Source of the DNA: Iamia sp. SCSIO 61187
GTDB lineage: Bacteria > Actinomycetota > Acidimicrobiia > Acidimicrobiales > Iamiaceae
Direction of reading: 5' to 3'
DNA length: 64,000 nt
Assembly (NCBI RefSeq): GCF_019443745.1
Contig: NZ_CP050948.1
Span: forward strand, 1,674,001-1,738,000
In this document: piece after piece, positions 1 to 8,708 of the stretch
Layout: every line of letters starts with the position of its first letter
How positions within the stretch are numbered: the stretch's first letter is position 1
Notes under the pieces: model-generated
What the model saw: the letters and a program-made list of their open reading frames with translations, nothing else
What the model was told of the DNA's origin: nothing
Databases searched by the model: none
Program-made: the position numbers and the translations under genes

Positions 1-1
1 G

Positions 2-481
2 TCCTCGGTGCCGCACATCTACGCCGCCGGCGACCTGTCCGGGAAGCTGCCGCTGTCGTCGGTGGCGAGCATGCAGGGCCGCAAGATCGCCGAGCACGCC
101 CTGGGCCTCCACCGGGGCCCCCACCGCCACCTCGACTACGAGAAGGCGGCCTCGGCCATCTTCACCGACCCGGAGATCGCCGACGTGGGCCTGGCCGAGG
201 CCGACGCGTTCGCCAGCGGCCGCAAGGTCCGGGTGACCAAGGTGCCGTTCTCGGCGTCGGCCAAGGCCCTGATCAACGACGACGCCCGCGGCTTCGTGAA
301 GATCGTCTCCGACCCCGCCACCGGCGTGGTCCTCGGCGGCTCGATCGTCGGCCAGCACGCGGCCGAGCTGATCTCGGTGCTCGCCCTGGCGGTCACCGCC
401 GGGCTGCGGGTGACCGACATCGTCGAGAGCCTGCTCGTCCACCCCGCCCTCTCCGAGTCGCTCGCCGACGCCGCGGACTGA
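2..481 (+). CDS. C-terminal part of an FAD/NAD(P)-dependent disulfide reductase-family oxidoreductase (5' truncated)
   Basis: Only the last ~160 codons are in the window; the frame is open through the left edge. The visible part starts with the FAD-contacting motif YAAGD (about residues 4-8 of the fragment). It continues into the pyridine nucleotide-disulfide oxidoreductase dimerisation domain and ends with a VHPALSES stretch. That stretch matches the HPxLSE region holding the His-Glu pair of lipoamide dehydrogenase and mercuric reductase relatives. The class is clear. Whether it is Lpd, a soluble transhydrogenase-like enzyme or a paralogue cannot be told, because the redox-active CxxxxC lies upstream of the window. 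It ends 8 bp before the RDD gene. Confidence 0.8.
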   Translation, partial: SSVPHIYAAGDLSGKLPLSSVASMQGRKIAEHALGLHRGPHRHLDYEKAASAIFTDPEIADVGLAEADAFASGRKVRVTKVPFSASAKALINDDARGFVKIVSDPATGVVLGGSIVGQHAAELISVLALAVTAGLRVTDIVESLLVHPALSESLADAAD

Positions 482-489
482 GGGGCGTC

Positions 490-1029
490 GTGGAGATCGA
501 GGAGTGGCACCCGCCCAGCCACCAGCAGATGCCCGAGGGGCCGCAGTCGTTCCCCCGCACCGGCGTCAACTCCCTGGCCACGCTGGGGGCCCGGGGCCTG
601 GCCCGCACCATCGACACCCTGGTGATCGGCATCCCCTACTTCGGCATCGTGTTCCTGGTGATGCTGATCGCCAACGGCGGCGACTCGAGCGAGGCCGAGG
701 CGGTCGAGGTCTCGACCCGGGGCTGGGTGGCCGTGTGGGGCCCGCTCGCCCTGACCCTCCTCGTCTACGAGACGGTGACGGTGGCGCTGTGGGGCCAGAC
801 CCTCGGCAAGCTGATCGTGGGCATCCGCGTCGCCCGCCAGGCCAACGGGCGCTGCCCCCTCTGGTGGGAGGCCGCCCTGCGCATCGGCCTGGTCGCCGTG
901 ATCCTCGTCATCCCCCACCAGCTGGCCCTGGCGGTGGCCATGGGCCTGTTCACCACGGCCGGCTTCGACCCCATGCGCCGCAACCTCACCGACCGGGCCG
1001 CCGGCACCGTCGTGGTCCGCGCCCGGTAG
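490..1029 (+). CDS. RDD family integral membrane protein
   Basis: A 179-residue protein beginning at GTG. After a polar N-terminus comes the RDD signature region (LARTIDTLVIG) leading into a first membrane segment. A second hydrophobic segment (PLALTLLVYETVTVALW) follows, then the conserved GQTLGKLIVGIRV turn and a last hydrophobic stretch. This order and length are typical of single-domain RDD proteins. Their function is mostly unknown, although some have been linked to ion or osmotic homeostasis. The short gap to the flavoprotein reductase suggests co-transcription. Confidence 0.8.
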   Translation: MEIEEWHPPSHQQMPEGPQSFPRTGVNSLATLGARGLARTIDTLVIGIPYFGIVFLVMLIANGGDSSEAEAVEVSTRGWVAVWGPLALTLLVYETVTVALWGQTLGKLIVGIRVARQANGRCPLWWEAALRIGLVAVILVIPHQLALAVAMGLFTTAGFDPMRRNLTDRAAGTVVVRAR

Positions 1030-1068
1030 GTCCGGGTCGGCCGGACCAGGGGTAGTTTCGGAGGCGCC

Positions 1069-2181
1069 ATGCGCGACTTCTCCGACGACCTCTCCCGCCT
1101 CCGCACGTCGCTCGCCGAGGCGCGCCAGTACCTGCGCATCGACGACCTGCGGGACCAGCGCCCCGAGCTGGAGACCGAGGCCACCCGCCCCGACCTGTGG
1201 GACGACCCCGACCGGGCCCGGGCCGTCACCGGCGAGCTGGCCGCCCTGGTCGACGACGTCGACGCCTACGAGGGCCTCGAGGCCGACGTCGAGGACGCCG
1301 AGACCCTGGCCGAGATGGCCCGCGAGGAGGGCGACGAGAGCCTCGAGCCCGAGATCGAGGCAGCCATCGCCGAGCTGCGCGAGCGGTTCTCCCGCCTCGA
1401 GCTGCGCAGCCTGTTCACCGGCGAGCACGACGAGGCCGACGCCATCATCGAGGTCCAGTCGGGCGAGGGCGGCGCCGACGCCCAGGACTGGGCCAACATG
1501 CTGCTGCGCATGTACCTGCGGTGGGCCGAGCGCGGGGGCTTCGCCACCGAGATCGAGGAGGTCTCCGAGGGCTCCGAGGCCGGCATCTCCTCGGCCACGG
1601 TGATGATCAAGGGCCGGCACGCCTACGGCCTGCTCCGCTCCGAGCACGGCGTCCACCGGCTGGTGCGGATGAGCCCGTTCAACGCCCAGGGCAAGCGCCA
1701 GACCGCCTTCGCCGCCCTGAAGGTCACCCCGTTCCTCGAGGACGTGCCCGACGTGGTCATCGACGACAAGGAGCTGCGGATCGACGTGTACCGCTCGTCG
1801 GGGGCCGGCGGCCAGCACGTCAACGTCACCGACTCGGCCGTGCGGATCACCCACCTGCCGACCGGCATCGTCGTGTCCTGCCAGAACGAGCGCAGCCAGC
1901 ACCAGAACAAGGACCGGGCCATGCAGATCCTCAAGGCCAAGCTGGCCGAGGTGGCCCGCCTCGAGCGGGAGGCCGAGCTGGACGAGATCCGGGGCGAGCA
2001 GCACTCGGTGGGCTTCGGCAGCCAGATCCGCTCCTACGTGCTCCAGCCGTACCAGATGGTCAAGGACCTGCGGACCGACCACGAGACCGGGGTCGTCGAC
2101 GCCGTGCTCGACGGCGACGTCGACCCGTTCATGGAGGCCTACCTCCGCTGGCGGCGGGCCGAGGATCTGGCCACGACCTGA
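1069..2181 (+). CDS. prfB: peptide chain release factor 2
   Basis: Encodes RF2, which terminates translation at UGA and UAA. The 370-residue protein has the family's N-terminal helical domain, the SPF stop-codon recognition tripeptide at residues 202-204, and the GAGGQ peptidyl-hydrolysis loop with Gly247-Gly248-Gln249. An RF2-like C-terminus follows. The ATG at 1069 has a GGAGG site about 6 bp upstream. The frame is continuous from the start, so the programmed +1 frameshift found in many prfB genes is absent. The following genes are ftsE and ftsX, a common actinobacterial arrangement. Confidence 0.96.
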   Translation: MRDFSDDLSRLRTSLAEARQYLRIDDLRDQRPELETEATRPDLWDDPDRARAVTGELAALVDDVDAYEGLEADVEDAETLAEMAREEGDESLEPEIEAAIAELRERFSRLELRSLFTGEHDEADAIIEVQSGEGGADAQDWANMLLRMYLRWAERGGFATEIEEVSEGSEAGISSATVMIKGRHAYGLLRSEHGVHRLVRMSPFNAQGKRQTAFAALKVTPFLEDVPDVVIDDKELRIDVYRSSGAGGQHVNVTDSAVRITHLPTGIVVSCQNERSQHQNKDRAMQILKAKLAEVARLEREAELDEIRGEQHSVGFGSQIRSYVLQPYQMVKDLRTDHETGVVDAVLDGDVDPFMEAYLRWRRAEDLATT

Positions 2182-2229
2182 TCCGTCTGCCCGGCGTCGC
2201 CGGCGTGCGGCGCGAGCGGCGCAGAGGGC

Positions 2230-2280
2230 GTGTGACTCCTCTCACCTCGCCCCGCCGGTGCCGCGGTCGGGGAGTCACAC
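2230..2280. repeat. inverted repeat (GTGTGACTCC / GGAGTCACAC) between prfB and ftsE
   Basis: Perfect 10-bp arms at 2230-2239 and 2271-2280 enclose about 31 bp of GC-rich sequence. It could act as a terminator for prfB or as part of the ftsE control region, since the right arm ends 21 bp before the ftsE start codon. No T-run follows, so an intrinsic terminator is uncertain. Confidence 0.55.
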
Positions 2281-2301
2281 CCCTGTAACGTCGCTCACCG
2301 G

Positions 2302-2979
<678 letters not shown>

Positions 2980-2985
2980 GACGGC

Positions 2986-3882
2986 ATGGCGCTCAACGTC
3001 GGATACGTCAGTCGGGAGACCGCCCAGAACCTCGGGCGCAACCCCACCCTCACCATCGCGTCGGTCGTCACGGTGGCCATCGCCCTCACCCTGGCCGGGG
3101 TCTCGCTCCTCGTCCGCCAGGGCGTCGACGACCTCTCGGGCCGCTTCCGGGGTGACGTCCAGATCGTCGTCTTCGTCGAGGCCGACGCCACCCAGGAGCA
3201 GATCGACAGCCTGCGGCGGACCCTCGAGGAGAACCCCGAGGTCGCCGACGCCACCTACGTCGACCGCGAGGCGTCCTTCGAGGAGGCCCAGGAGCTGTTC
3301 GCCGACTCGGAGGTGATGAGCGACCTGCTCCGCCCCGAGGACATCCCCACCTCGTTCCGGGTGACGCCCCGCAACCCGGACATCGAGGCGGTGGTGGCGC
3401 TGCGGTCGGTGCTCGACGCCGAGCAGGGCGTGCTCGAGGTGGTCAGCGCCGACGAGGCCATCCAGGCCATCCAGCAGCTCTCCAGCCGGCTCCGCTTCGG
3501 CGTGCTGTTCGCCGCCGCCATCAGCGCCGGCATCGCCGTGCTGCTGATCTACAACACGATCCGCACGGCCATGTTCGCCCGCCGCCGCGAGATCGAGGTC
3601 ATGAAGCTGGTGGGCGCGACCAACTGGTTCATCCGCGTCCCGTTCATCCTCGAGGGCATGGTCCAGGCCCTGCTCGGCGGGTTCCTCTCGGTCGCCATGC
3701 TCCTGGGGGTGAACTCGGTCCTGTTCCAGTCGCTCTCCAAGGAGGAGAACCTGGAGATCTTCCAGGACTTCGACTTCACCGTCAGCACCGTGATCGGCCA
3801 GTCGGTGTGGCTCGTGCTCGCCGGCGCCCTCCTCGGCGCCGTCGGCTCCGGCTTCGCCGTGGGCCGCTTCCTCGACGTGTAG
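2986..3882 (+). CDS. ftsX: cell division permease FtsX
   Basis: Membrane partner of FtsE. The 298-residue protein has one N-terminal membrane helix (residues ~20-42). A ~130-residue extracytoplasmic domain follows (FVEADATQEQIDSL onward), then three C-terminal helices with the conserved FtsX cytoplasmic stretch RRREIEVMKLVGATNWFIR. Size and four-helix topology match actinobacterial FtsX, which couples ATP hydrolysis to extracellular cell-wall hydrolases. ATG was chosen at 2986, directly after ftsE. smpB, which often follows in other genomes, is not present here. Confidence 0.95.
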   Translation: MALNVGYVSRETAQNLGRNPTLTIASVVTVAIALTLAGVSLLVRQGVDDLSGRFRGDVQIVVFVEADATQEQIDSLRRTLEENPEVADATYVDREASFEEAQELFADSEVMSDLLRPEDIPTSFRVTPRNPDIEAVVALRSVLDAEQGVLEVVSADEAIQAIQQLSSRLRFGVLFAAAISAGIAVLLIYNTIRTAMFARRREIEVMKLVGATNWFIRVPFILEGMVQALLGGFLSVAMLLGVNSVLFQSLSKEENLEIFQDFDFTVSTVIGQSVWLVLAGALLGAVGSGFAVGRFLDV

Positions 3883-3977
3883 GTCGACCGACGGGGCGTG
3901 CCCGGCACGTACCGTCGGCTGGCGCCTTGTGGGCGGGGGCTGGCGGTTTCCGTCTCGTCCGGGGGCGGGGCCCGTCG

Positions 3978-3983
3978 TAGGTT
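3978..3983 (+). promoter_or_regulatory. -10 box TAGGTT, leaderless-type promoter of the DinB-like gene
   Basis: TAGGTT is followed by exactly 7 nt and then the ATG at 3991. This is the spacing expected if transcription begins at or next to the start codon. No Shine-Dalgarno sequence lies between them. Confidence 0.45.
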
Positions 3984-3990
3984 GCCGGCG

Positions 3991-4542
3991 ATGAGCGATG
4001 CGATCGTGCCGGACACCAAGGACTGGACGTGGGTGCTGGGGCGCGCCTGCCCCGAGTGCGGCCTCGACGCCTCGACGGTCGCCGTCGCCGACGTCGCCGG
4101 CATCGTCCGGGCCAACGCCGCCCGCTGGGTCGAGGTGCTGGCCCGGCCCGACGTGGCCACCCGACCGGCGCCCGCGGTGTGGTCGCCGCTCGAGTACGCC
4201 TGCCACGTCCGGGACGTGTTCACCCTCTTCGACGAGCGCCTGCACCTGATGCTCGACGAGGACGACGCCCGGTTCGCCAACTGGGACCAGGACGTCACCG
4301 CCGTCGAGGAGCGCTACGGCGAGCAGGACCCGGCCGCCGTCGCCGACGCGCTGGTCGCGGCGGGGGAGAGGCTGGCGACCTCGTTCGCCGCCGTCACCCC
4401 CGACCAGCACGCCCGGACCGGCCTGCGCAGCGACGGCTCGCAGTTCACCGTCACCACCTTCGCCCAGTACCTGGTGCACGACCCGGTCCACCACGTCTGG
4501 GACGTCACCGGCGAGACGGCGCCGGCCCAGCTCTCGTCGTAG
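3991..4542 (+). CDS. DinB/YfiT superfamily protein
   Basis: A 183-residue soluble protein. The N-terminal part contains a CPEC motif, and a four-helix-bundle pattern follows with WSPLEYACHVRDVFTLFDERL and YLVHDPVHHVWDV. The spaced histidines (CHVRD and HDPVHH) resemble the metal site of DinB/YfiT and mycothiol-dependent maleylpyruvate-isomerase N-terminal folds. These are metal-dependent thiol transferases or proteins of unknown substrate. The start at 3991 is preferred over an in-frame start 93 bp upstream because a -10 box lies immediately before it. The specific reaction is unknown. Confidence 0.75.
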   Translation: MSDAIVPDTKDWTWVLGRACPECGLDASTVAVADVAGIVRANAARWVEVLARPDVATRPAPAVWSPLEYACHVRDVFTLFDERLHLMLDEDDARFANWDQDVTAVEERYGEQDPAAVADALVAAGERLATSFAAVTPDQHARTGLRSDGSQFTVTTFAQYLVHDPVHHVWDVTGETAPAQLSS

Positions 4543-4552
4543 GGTCCGGTCC

Positions 4553-4993
4553 ATGTCCGACGGCCCCATCCACGACCTCATCGAACGCTGGCACGCCCAC
4601 GTGCGGGGCCAGCTCCCCGGCGGGCTCGACGAGCTCCTGCACGACGACGTCGTCTTCTACTCGCCGATCGTCTTCACGCCCCAGGAGGGCAAGGCGATCA
4701 CCACCATGTACCTCCAGGCCGCGGGCCAGACCCTGCCCGGCGACCGCCCCGAGGGGGCGCCGGCGACGGACGGCAGCGGCGGGTTCCGCTACACCAAGGA
4801 GGTCCTCGCCGGCGACACCGCCGTGCTCGAGTTCGAGACCACCGTCGAGGGCAAGTACGTCAACGGCGTCGACATCATCCGCTGCGACGACGACGGCAAG
4901 ATCGTCGAGTTCCGCGTGATGATCCGCCCCCTCCAGGCCGTCAACCTCGTCCACGCCCAGATGAAGGCGGCCCTGGAGCAGATGCAGCGCTGA
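4553..4993 (+). CDS. NTF2/SnoaL-like protein
   Basis: A 146-residue alpha+beta protein with the SnoaL-like pattern. It has an N-terminal helix ending in the DELLHDDVVFYSPIVF strand, a central strand pair and ...NGVDIIRCDDDGKIVEFRVMIRP. In this fold the C-terminal 'DGKI.EFRVMIRP' strands line a hydrophobic pocket used for small-molecule binding or isomerisation. No catalytic residues can be assigned. A TAGGGT box overlaps the stop codon of the preceding gene and lies 7 nt from this ATG, so this gene may have its own promoter. Confidence 0.8.
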   Translation: MSDGPIHDLIERWHAHVRGQLPGGLDELLHDDVVFYSPIVFTPQEGKAITTMYLQAAGQTLPGDRPEGAPATDGSGGFRYTKEVLAGDTAVLEFETTVEGKYVNGVDIIRCDDDGKIVEFRVMIRPLQAVNLVHAQMKAALEQMQR

Positions 4994-5024
4994 CGCAGAT
5001 CGCCGCGGGGCGATCCGTGCGCGG

Positions 5025-6320
5025 TCAGGCGGGGGCGCCGAGGGTGACGGGCAGGGCGGCCACGCCGCGGAGGACGATGCGGCCGTTCCACTCGACGGTG
5101 TCGGTGGCCAGCTCGGCGGCGGGGAACCGGCGCAGGACCCGGGGGACGGTGGTGCGGCCCTCGAGCCGGGCCAGCGCCGCGCCCAGGCAGTGGTGGACGC
5201 CGCTGCCGAAGCTGATGTGGTGGTGGGCGTCGGCCCGGGTGACGTCGAGCTCCTCGGCGGTGGGCCCGAACTTGGCCGGGTCCCGGTTGGCCGCCCCCAG
5301 CCCGGTCATGACGATCTCGCCCACCTCGACCCGCTGACCGTCGACCTCGAAGGGCTCGAGGGCGATCCGCCGGGAGAACTGGACCGGGCTGTCGTAGCGG
5401 AGGAGCTCCTCGATGGCACCCTGGTCGAGCCCCGGGTCGTCGCGGAGGACCCGGGACTGGTCCGGGTGCCGCAGCAGGGCGAGCAGGCCGTTGCCGATGA
5501 GGTTGACCGTCGTCTCGTGGCCGGCCAGGTAGAGCAGCGTCACGTTGTCCCGCAGCTCGGCGTCGCTGAGGGTGCTGCCCTCCTCCTCGGCCAGCACGAG
5601 GGCGCTGAGGAGGTCGTCGGCCAGGTGGTCGCGCTTCCACCGGATGGCCTCGGCGACGAGGCCGAAGAGCTCCTCGCCGGCCTCGGCGATCTCCTCGGCG
5701 CGGGTCACGGCCAGGACGGGGTCGAGGGACTGGGTGACGGTCTGGGAGAGCCCCCGCAGCACGTCGGCCTCGACCGAGTCGGGCATGCCGAGCATCTCGT
5801 GGATGACCTGGAACGGGAGCGGGAAGGCGAGCGTCTCGATCAGGTCGACCGAGCCGGCGTCGGCCGAGATCGCCGCCGCCGCGGCGAGGCGCTCGTCGGC
5901 CACCTCGGCCACCCGGGCCTCGAGCCGGGCGATGGTGCGGGGCGTGAACGCCTTCGACACCAGCTTGCGGATGCGGGTGTGGTCCGGCGGGTCGGTGCTC
6001 AGGATTGAGGTGCTGCGGCGGGCCCCCCGCGCCTCGAACGCGGCCTCCAGCTCCTGGCGGCGGGCCATGGTCGAGTTGCGCTCGTCGACCGACGTGCCCG
6101 GCAGGCGGAGGACCTTGTGGCAGTCCTCCCAGCGGGACAGGAACCACAGGCCCAGGGGGGAGTGGTGGACCGGGTCGGTCTCCCGCAGCTCCCGGTACTG
6201 GGCGTAGGGGTCGTCGAAGAACCCGGGCACGAACGGGTTGAGCCCCGTCGCCATGGGCTCGCCCTCCGCGAACGGCTCCCGGGGGCCGGGCGGGACGACG
6301 CGGTCGGCGGTGCTCTCCAT
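5025..6320 (-). CDS. cytochrome P450
   Basis: A 431-residue soluble bacterial P450 with no membrane anchor. Diagnostic motifs in order: the I-helix AGHETT oxygen-activation motif, the K-helix ExxR within EELLRYDSPVQFSRR, and the heme loop FGSGVHHCLG, with Cys378 as thiolate ligand. Substrate cannot be read from the sequence. The divergent neighbour is an Ltp2-like/DUF35 pair, which suggests oxidation of a sterol-like or other acyl-CoA-linked carbon skeleton (inference). The ATG at 6320 is preferred because TACTGT lies 6 nt upstream of it; the open frame continues upstream without a better start. A redox partner is not adjacent. Confidence 0.94.
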   Translation of the reverse strand: MESTADRVVPPGPREPFAEGEPMATGLNPFVPGFFDDPYAQYRELRETDPVHHSPLGLWFLSRWEDCHKVLRLPGTSVDERNSTMARRQELEAAFEARGARRSTSILSTDPPDHTRIRKLVSKAFTPRTIARLEARVAEVADERLAAAAAISADAGSVDLIETLAFPLPFQVIHEMLGMPDSVEADVLRGLSQTVTQSLDPVLAVTRAEEIAEAGEELFGLVAEAIRWKRDHLADDLLSALVLAEEEGSTLSDAELRDNVTLLYLAGHETTVNLIGNGLLALLRHPDQSRVLRDDPGLDQGAIEELLRYDSPVQFSRRIALEPFEVDGQRVEVGEIVMTGLGAANRDPAKFGPTAEELDVTRADAHHHISFGSGVHHCLGAALARLEGRTTVPRVLRRFPAAELATDTVEWNGRIVLRGVAALPVTLGAPA

Positions 6321-6404
6321 GCCTCGACAGTACGCCCGCGGCCAAGAACTTGCACGCGCTCTGCAAACTGGAACCCGTCGCACCCCAGGCGCTAGCCATG
6401 GGCC
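6321..6404. promoter_or_regulatory. divergent promoter region between the P450 and Ltp2-like genes
   Basis: The 84 bp hold a minus-strand -10 box (TACTGT, complement of 6327-6332) 6 nt from the P450 ATG. An imperfect inverted repeat, TTGCA-N7-TGCAA, lies near the centre. On the plus strand TAGCCA lies 6 nt before the GTG of the thiolase-like gene. A shared operator in the centre is likely but unproven. Confidence 0.45.
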
Positions 6405-7592
6405 GTGCCCGACCACCCCCTCCGCGGCGCCGCCGCCATCGTCGGCGTCGCCGACCAGGCCGACGCCAGCGGCCAGATCCCGGGCACCGTCCCGCAGATC
6501 GAGGCCCGCATGATCCGCGAGGCGCTGGCCGACGCCGGCCTCACCCTGGCCGACGTCGACGGCGTCGCCATCAACAACCCCGTCGGGTGGGCGGCCAGCC
6601 TCGAGCTGGCCGAGCGCCTCGGCATCACCCCCCGGTGGACCGACACGACCCAGACCGGCGGGTCCAGCTTCGAGATCCACGTCCAGCACGCGGCGGCGGC
6701 CATCGCCCTGGGCCTGGCGGAGGTGGTGGTCGTCGTCTACGCCGCCACCCCCCGCTCGGACTTCAAGCGGGGCACCGGGGGCTGGGGCAGCCGGGCCAAC
6801 ACCGCCGGCGTCACGCCCAACATGGAGTGGGAGTTCCCCCACGGCCTGCGCCTCCCCATGGGCGCCTACGCCCTCGCCGCCAGCCGCCACATGCACGAGT
6901 TCGGCACCACGTCGGAGCAGCTGGCCGAGATCGCCGTACAGACCCGGGAGTGGGCGACGATGAACCCCCGGGCCCGGCTCCAGGACCCCATCACCGTCGA
7001 CGACGTCCTCGCCTCGCCGATGGAGGCCTCGCCGCTGCACAAGCTCGACTGCTGCCTCGTCACCGACGGCGCCGGCGCCGTGGTGCTGACCTCGATGGAG
7101 CGAGCCCGCGACCTGGCCAGGCCCCCGGTCGCCGTGCTCGGGGCGGGCGTGGGCCACACCCACTCGATGATCAGCCAGATGCCCGACCTGACCACGACCG
7201 GCGGGGCGATCTCCGGGCGCGACGCCTTCGCCATCGCCGGGCTGGGCCCGACCGACGTCGACGTCGTCGAGCTCTACGACAGCTTCACCATCACCGTCCT
7301 GCTGGCCCTCGAGGACCTCGGGTTCTGCCCCAAGGGCGAGGGCGGGCCCTTCGTGGCCGACGGGCCCCTGCGACCGGGTGGCGCCCTGCCGGCCAACACC
7401 AACGGCGGCGGGCTGGCGTACACCCACCCCGGCCAGTACGGGATGTTCCTGCTGGTCGAGGCGGTCCGCCAGCTGCGGGGCGAGGGTGGGCCGCGCCAGG
7501 TCCCCGGCGCCGAGGTCGCCGTCGCCCACGGCAGCGGCGGTGTGCTGTCCGCCATGGCCACCGTGGTCCTGGGCACGGAGGCGACGCTCTGA
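6405..7592 (+). CDS. thiolase-fold protein of the Ltp2 (SCP-2 thiolase-like aldolase) type
   Basis: A 395-residue thiolase superfamily member that lacks the thiolase catalytic set. Where thiolases have the nucleophilic CxSG cysteine, this protein has GGSSF. The GHP histidine motif reads AYTHPG, and the C-terminal CxGGG reads AHGSGG. Loss of both cysteines, together with conserved tyrosines at Tyr291 (VELYDSF) and Tyr339 (LAYTHPG), fits Ltp2-like enzymes. Those cleave acyl-CoA side chains by retro-aldol chemistry in steroid degradation and act as complexes with DUF35 proteins. The next gene is a DUF35 protein, overlapping by 1 bp. Substrate is inferred only. GTG start at 6405. Confidence 0.85.
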   Translation: MPDHPLRGAAAIVGVADQADASGQIPGTVPQIEARMIREALADAGLTLADVDGVAINNPVGWAASLELAERLGITPRWTDTTQTGGSSFEIHVQHAAAAIALGLAEVVVVVYAATPRSDFKRGTGGWGSRANTAGVTPNMEWEFPHGLRLPMGAYALAASRHMHEFGTTSEQLAEIAVQTREWATMNPRARLQDPITVDDVLASPMEASPLHKLDCCLVTDGAGAVVLTSMERARDLARPPVAVLGAGVGHTHSMISQMPDLTTTGGAISGRDAFAIAGLGPTDVDVVELYDSFTITVLLALEDLGFCPKGEGGPFVADGPLRPGGALPANTNGGGLAYTHPGQYGMFLLVEAVRQLRGEGGPRQVPGAEVAVAHGSGGVLSAMATVVLGTEATL

Positions 7593-8020
7593 TGGCCGCC
7601 GAGCGCCCCCGCCCCGAGCGGTTCAGCCCGCCGCAGTCCGACGCCGGCGCCCCGTTCTGGGAGGCCAGCCGGGACCGGCGCCTCACCCTCCCGTGGTGCA
7701 CCGACTGCGACGCCCCCCACTGGTACCCCCGGGGCTTCTGCCCCACCTGCCTGTCCGACGCCATCGAGTGGCGCGACGCGGAGCCCGAGGGCACCGTCCA
7801 CGCCGTGTCGGTGCAGCCCAAGCCCAACCACCCGGGCCTGGCCGACCGGGCGCCCTACGCCGTGGTCCTCGTCGACCTCGTCGACGGCGTCCGCATGATG
7901 CTCCAGTGCTCGAGCGCCGGCGACCCCGGCGCCATCGCCGTGGGCGACGCCGTCCGCGTCGGCTGGGAGGCGCTCCCGGACGGGCGCCACCTCCCCACCG
8001 CCGAGGTCACCGGCCGGTAG
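7592..8020 (+). CDS. Zn-ribbon/OB-fold protein (DUF35), partner of the Ltp2-like protein
   Basis: A 142-residue protein with an N-terminal zinc ribbon (CTDC...CPTC, four cysteines, residues ~32-51) followed by an OB-fold domain (GTVHAVSVQPKP ... GDAVRVGWEAL). DUF35 proteins form stable complexes with thiolase-fold partners and are thought to channel the acyl-CoA substrate. The ATG overlaps the TGA of the upstream gene (TGATG), so translation is coupled and 1:1 synthesis is expected. Confidence 0.9.
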   Translation: MAAERPRPERFSPPQSDAGAPFWEASRDRRLTLPWCTDCDAPHWYPRGFCPTCLSDAIEWRDAEPEGTVHAVSVQPKPNHPGLADRAPYAVVLVDLVDGVRMMLQCSSAGDPGAIAVGDAVRVGWEALPDGRHLPTAEVTGR

Positions 8021-8192
8021 GCGCCTGCCCCCGGCGTCGCCGTCTTCGGCGCCCGTCGGCGCGCTCCGGCGGCCGAGCCGGGCACGGACTGAGGATCGGA
8101 GGCGTCCAGGTGGCACACTGGTGCGCTGCGTCGCGGGCCTCCAGCCGCTCCGACGCGCCGCTCTCCCTCCGCTCGACCCCAGGAGCCCGTAC

Positions 8193-8672
8193 GTGACCTT
8201 CAAGGTCGGTGACCGCGTCGTCTACCCGCACCACGGTGCGGCGGTGATCAAGAAGAAGGAGAAGATCGAGGCCTTCGGCGAGAAGCGGGAGTACCTCGTC
8301 CTCCACATGGTCCACGGCGAGCTGACCCTGCGGGTCCCGGTCGACAAGGCCGAGGAGGTGGGCATGCGCCCGCCCATCAGCAAGTCCGACGTCGAGGACC
8401 TGTTCCGCCTCATCGGCAAGCGCGACGTGCGGGAGCCGGCCAACTGGAGCCGGCGGTTCAAGAACCACCAGGAGAAGATGAAGTCCGGCGACGTCTACCA
8501 GGTCGCCGAGGTGGTCCGGAACCTGGCCCTGCGCGAGGCCGGCAAGGGCCTCTCGACGGCCGAGAAGTCGATGCTCGAGCGGGCCCGGGGCATCCTCGTG
8601 TCCGAGCTCAGCTTCGCCCTCGACGTCACCGAGGAGCAGGCCCTCGACAAGCTCAACGAGGGTCTCCAGTAG
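8193..8672 (+). CDS. carD: CarD family transcriptional regulator
   Basis: RNA-polymerase-binding activator that stabilises open complexes, essential in mycobacteria. The 159-residue protein starts with the Tudor-like RNAP-interaction domain (FKVGDRVVYPHHGAAVI). An all-helical DNA-binding domain follows (NWSRRFKNHQEKMKSGDVYQVAEVVRNL), including the Trp that wedges into the upstream edge of the bubble. A GTG at 8193 with AGGAG 7 nt upstream (8181-8185) is the best start, and the product then matches the family length. Confidence 0.95.
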   Translation: MTFKVGDRVVYPHHGAAVIKKKEKIEAFGEKREYLVLHMVHGELTLRVPVDKAEEVGMRPPISKSDVEDLFRLIGKRDVREPANWSRRFKNHQEKMKSGDVYQVAEVVRNLALREAGKGLSTAEKSMLERARGILVSELSFALDVTEEQALDKLNEGLQ

Positions 8673-8708
8673 GTCGCAGGCACTCGTTCGGCTACGCCGG
8701 GCCGGGGG

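Noticed and set aside
1069-1160. Programmed +1 frameshift in prfB
   Set aside because: The frame is continuous from the ATG and there is no in-frame TGA or internal Shine-Dalgarno.
136-2082. A 648-codon open frame on the minus strand opposite the RDD and prfB genes
   Set aside because: It is antisense to clearly conserved proteins and consists of Val/Gly/Asp/Leu-rich sequence, the usual by-product of third-position GC bias.
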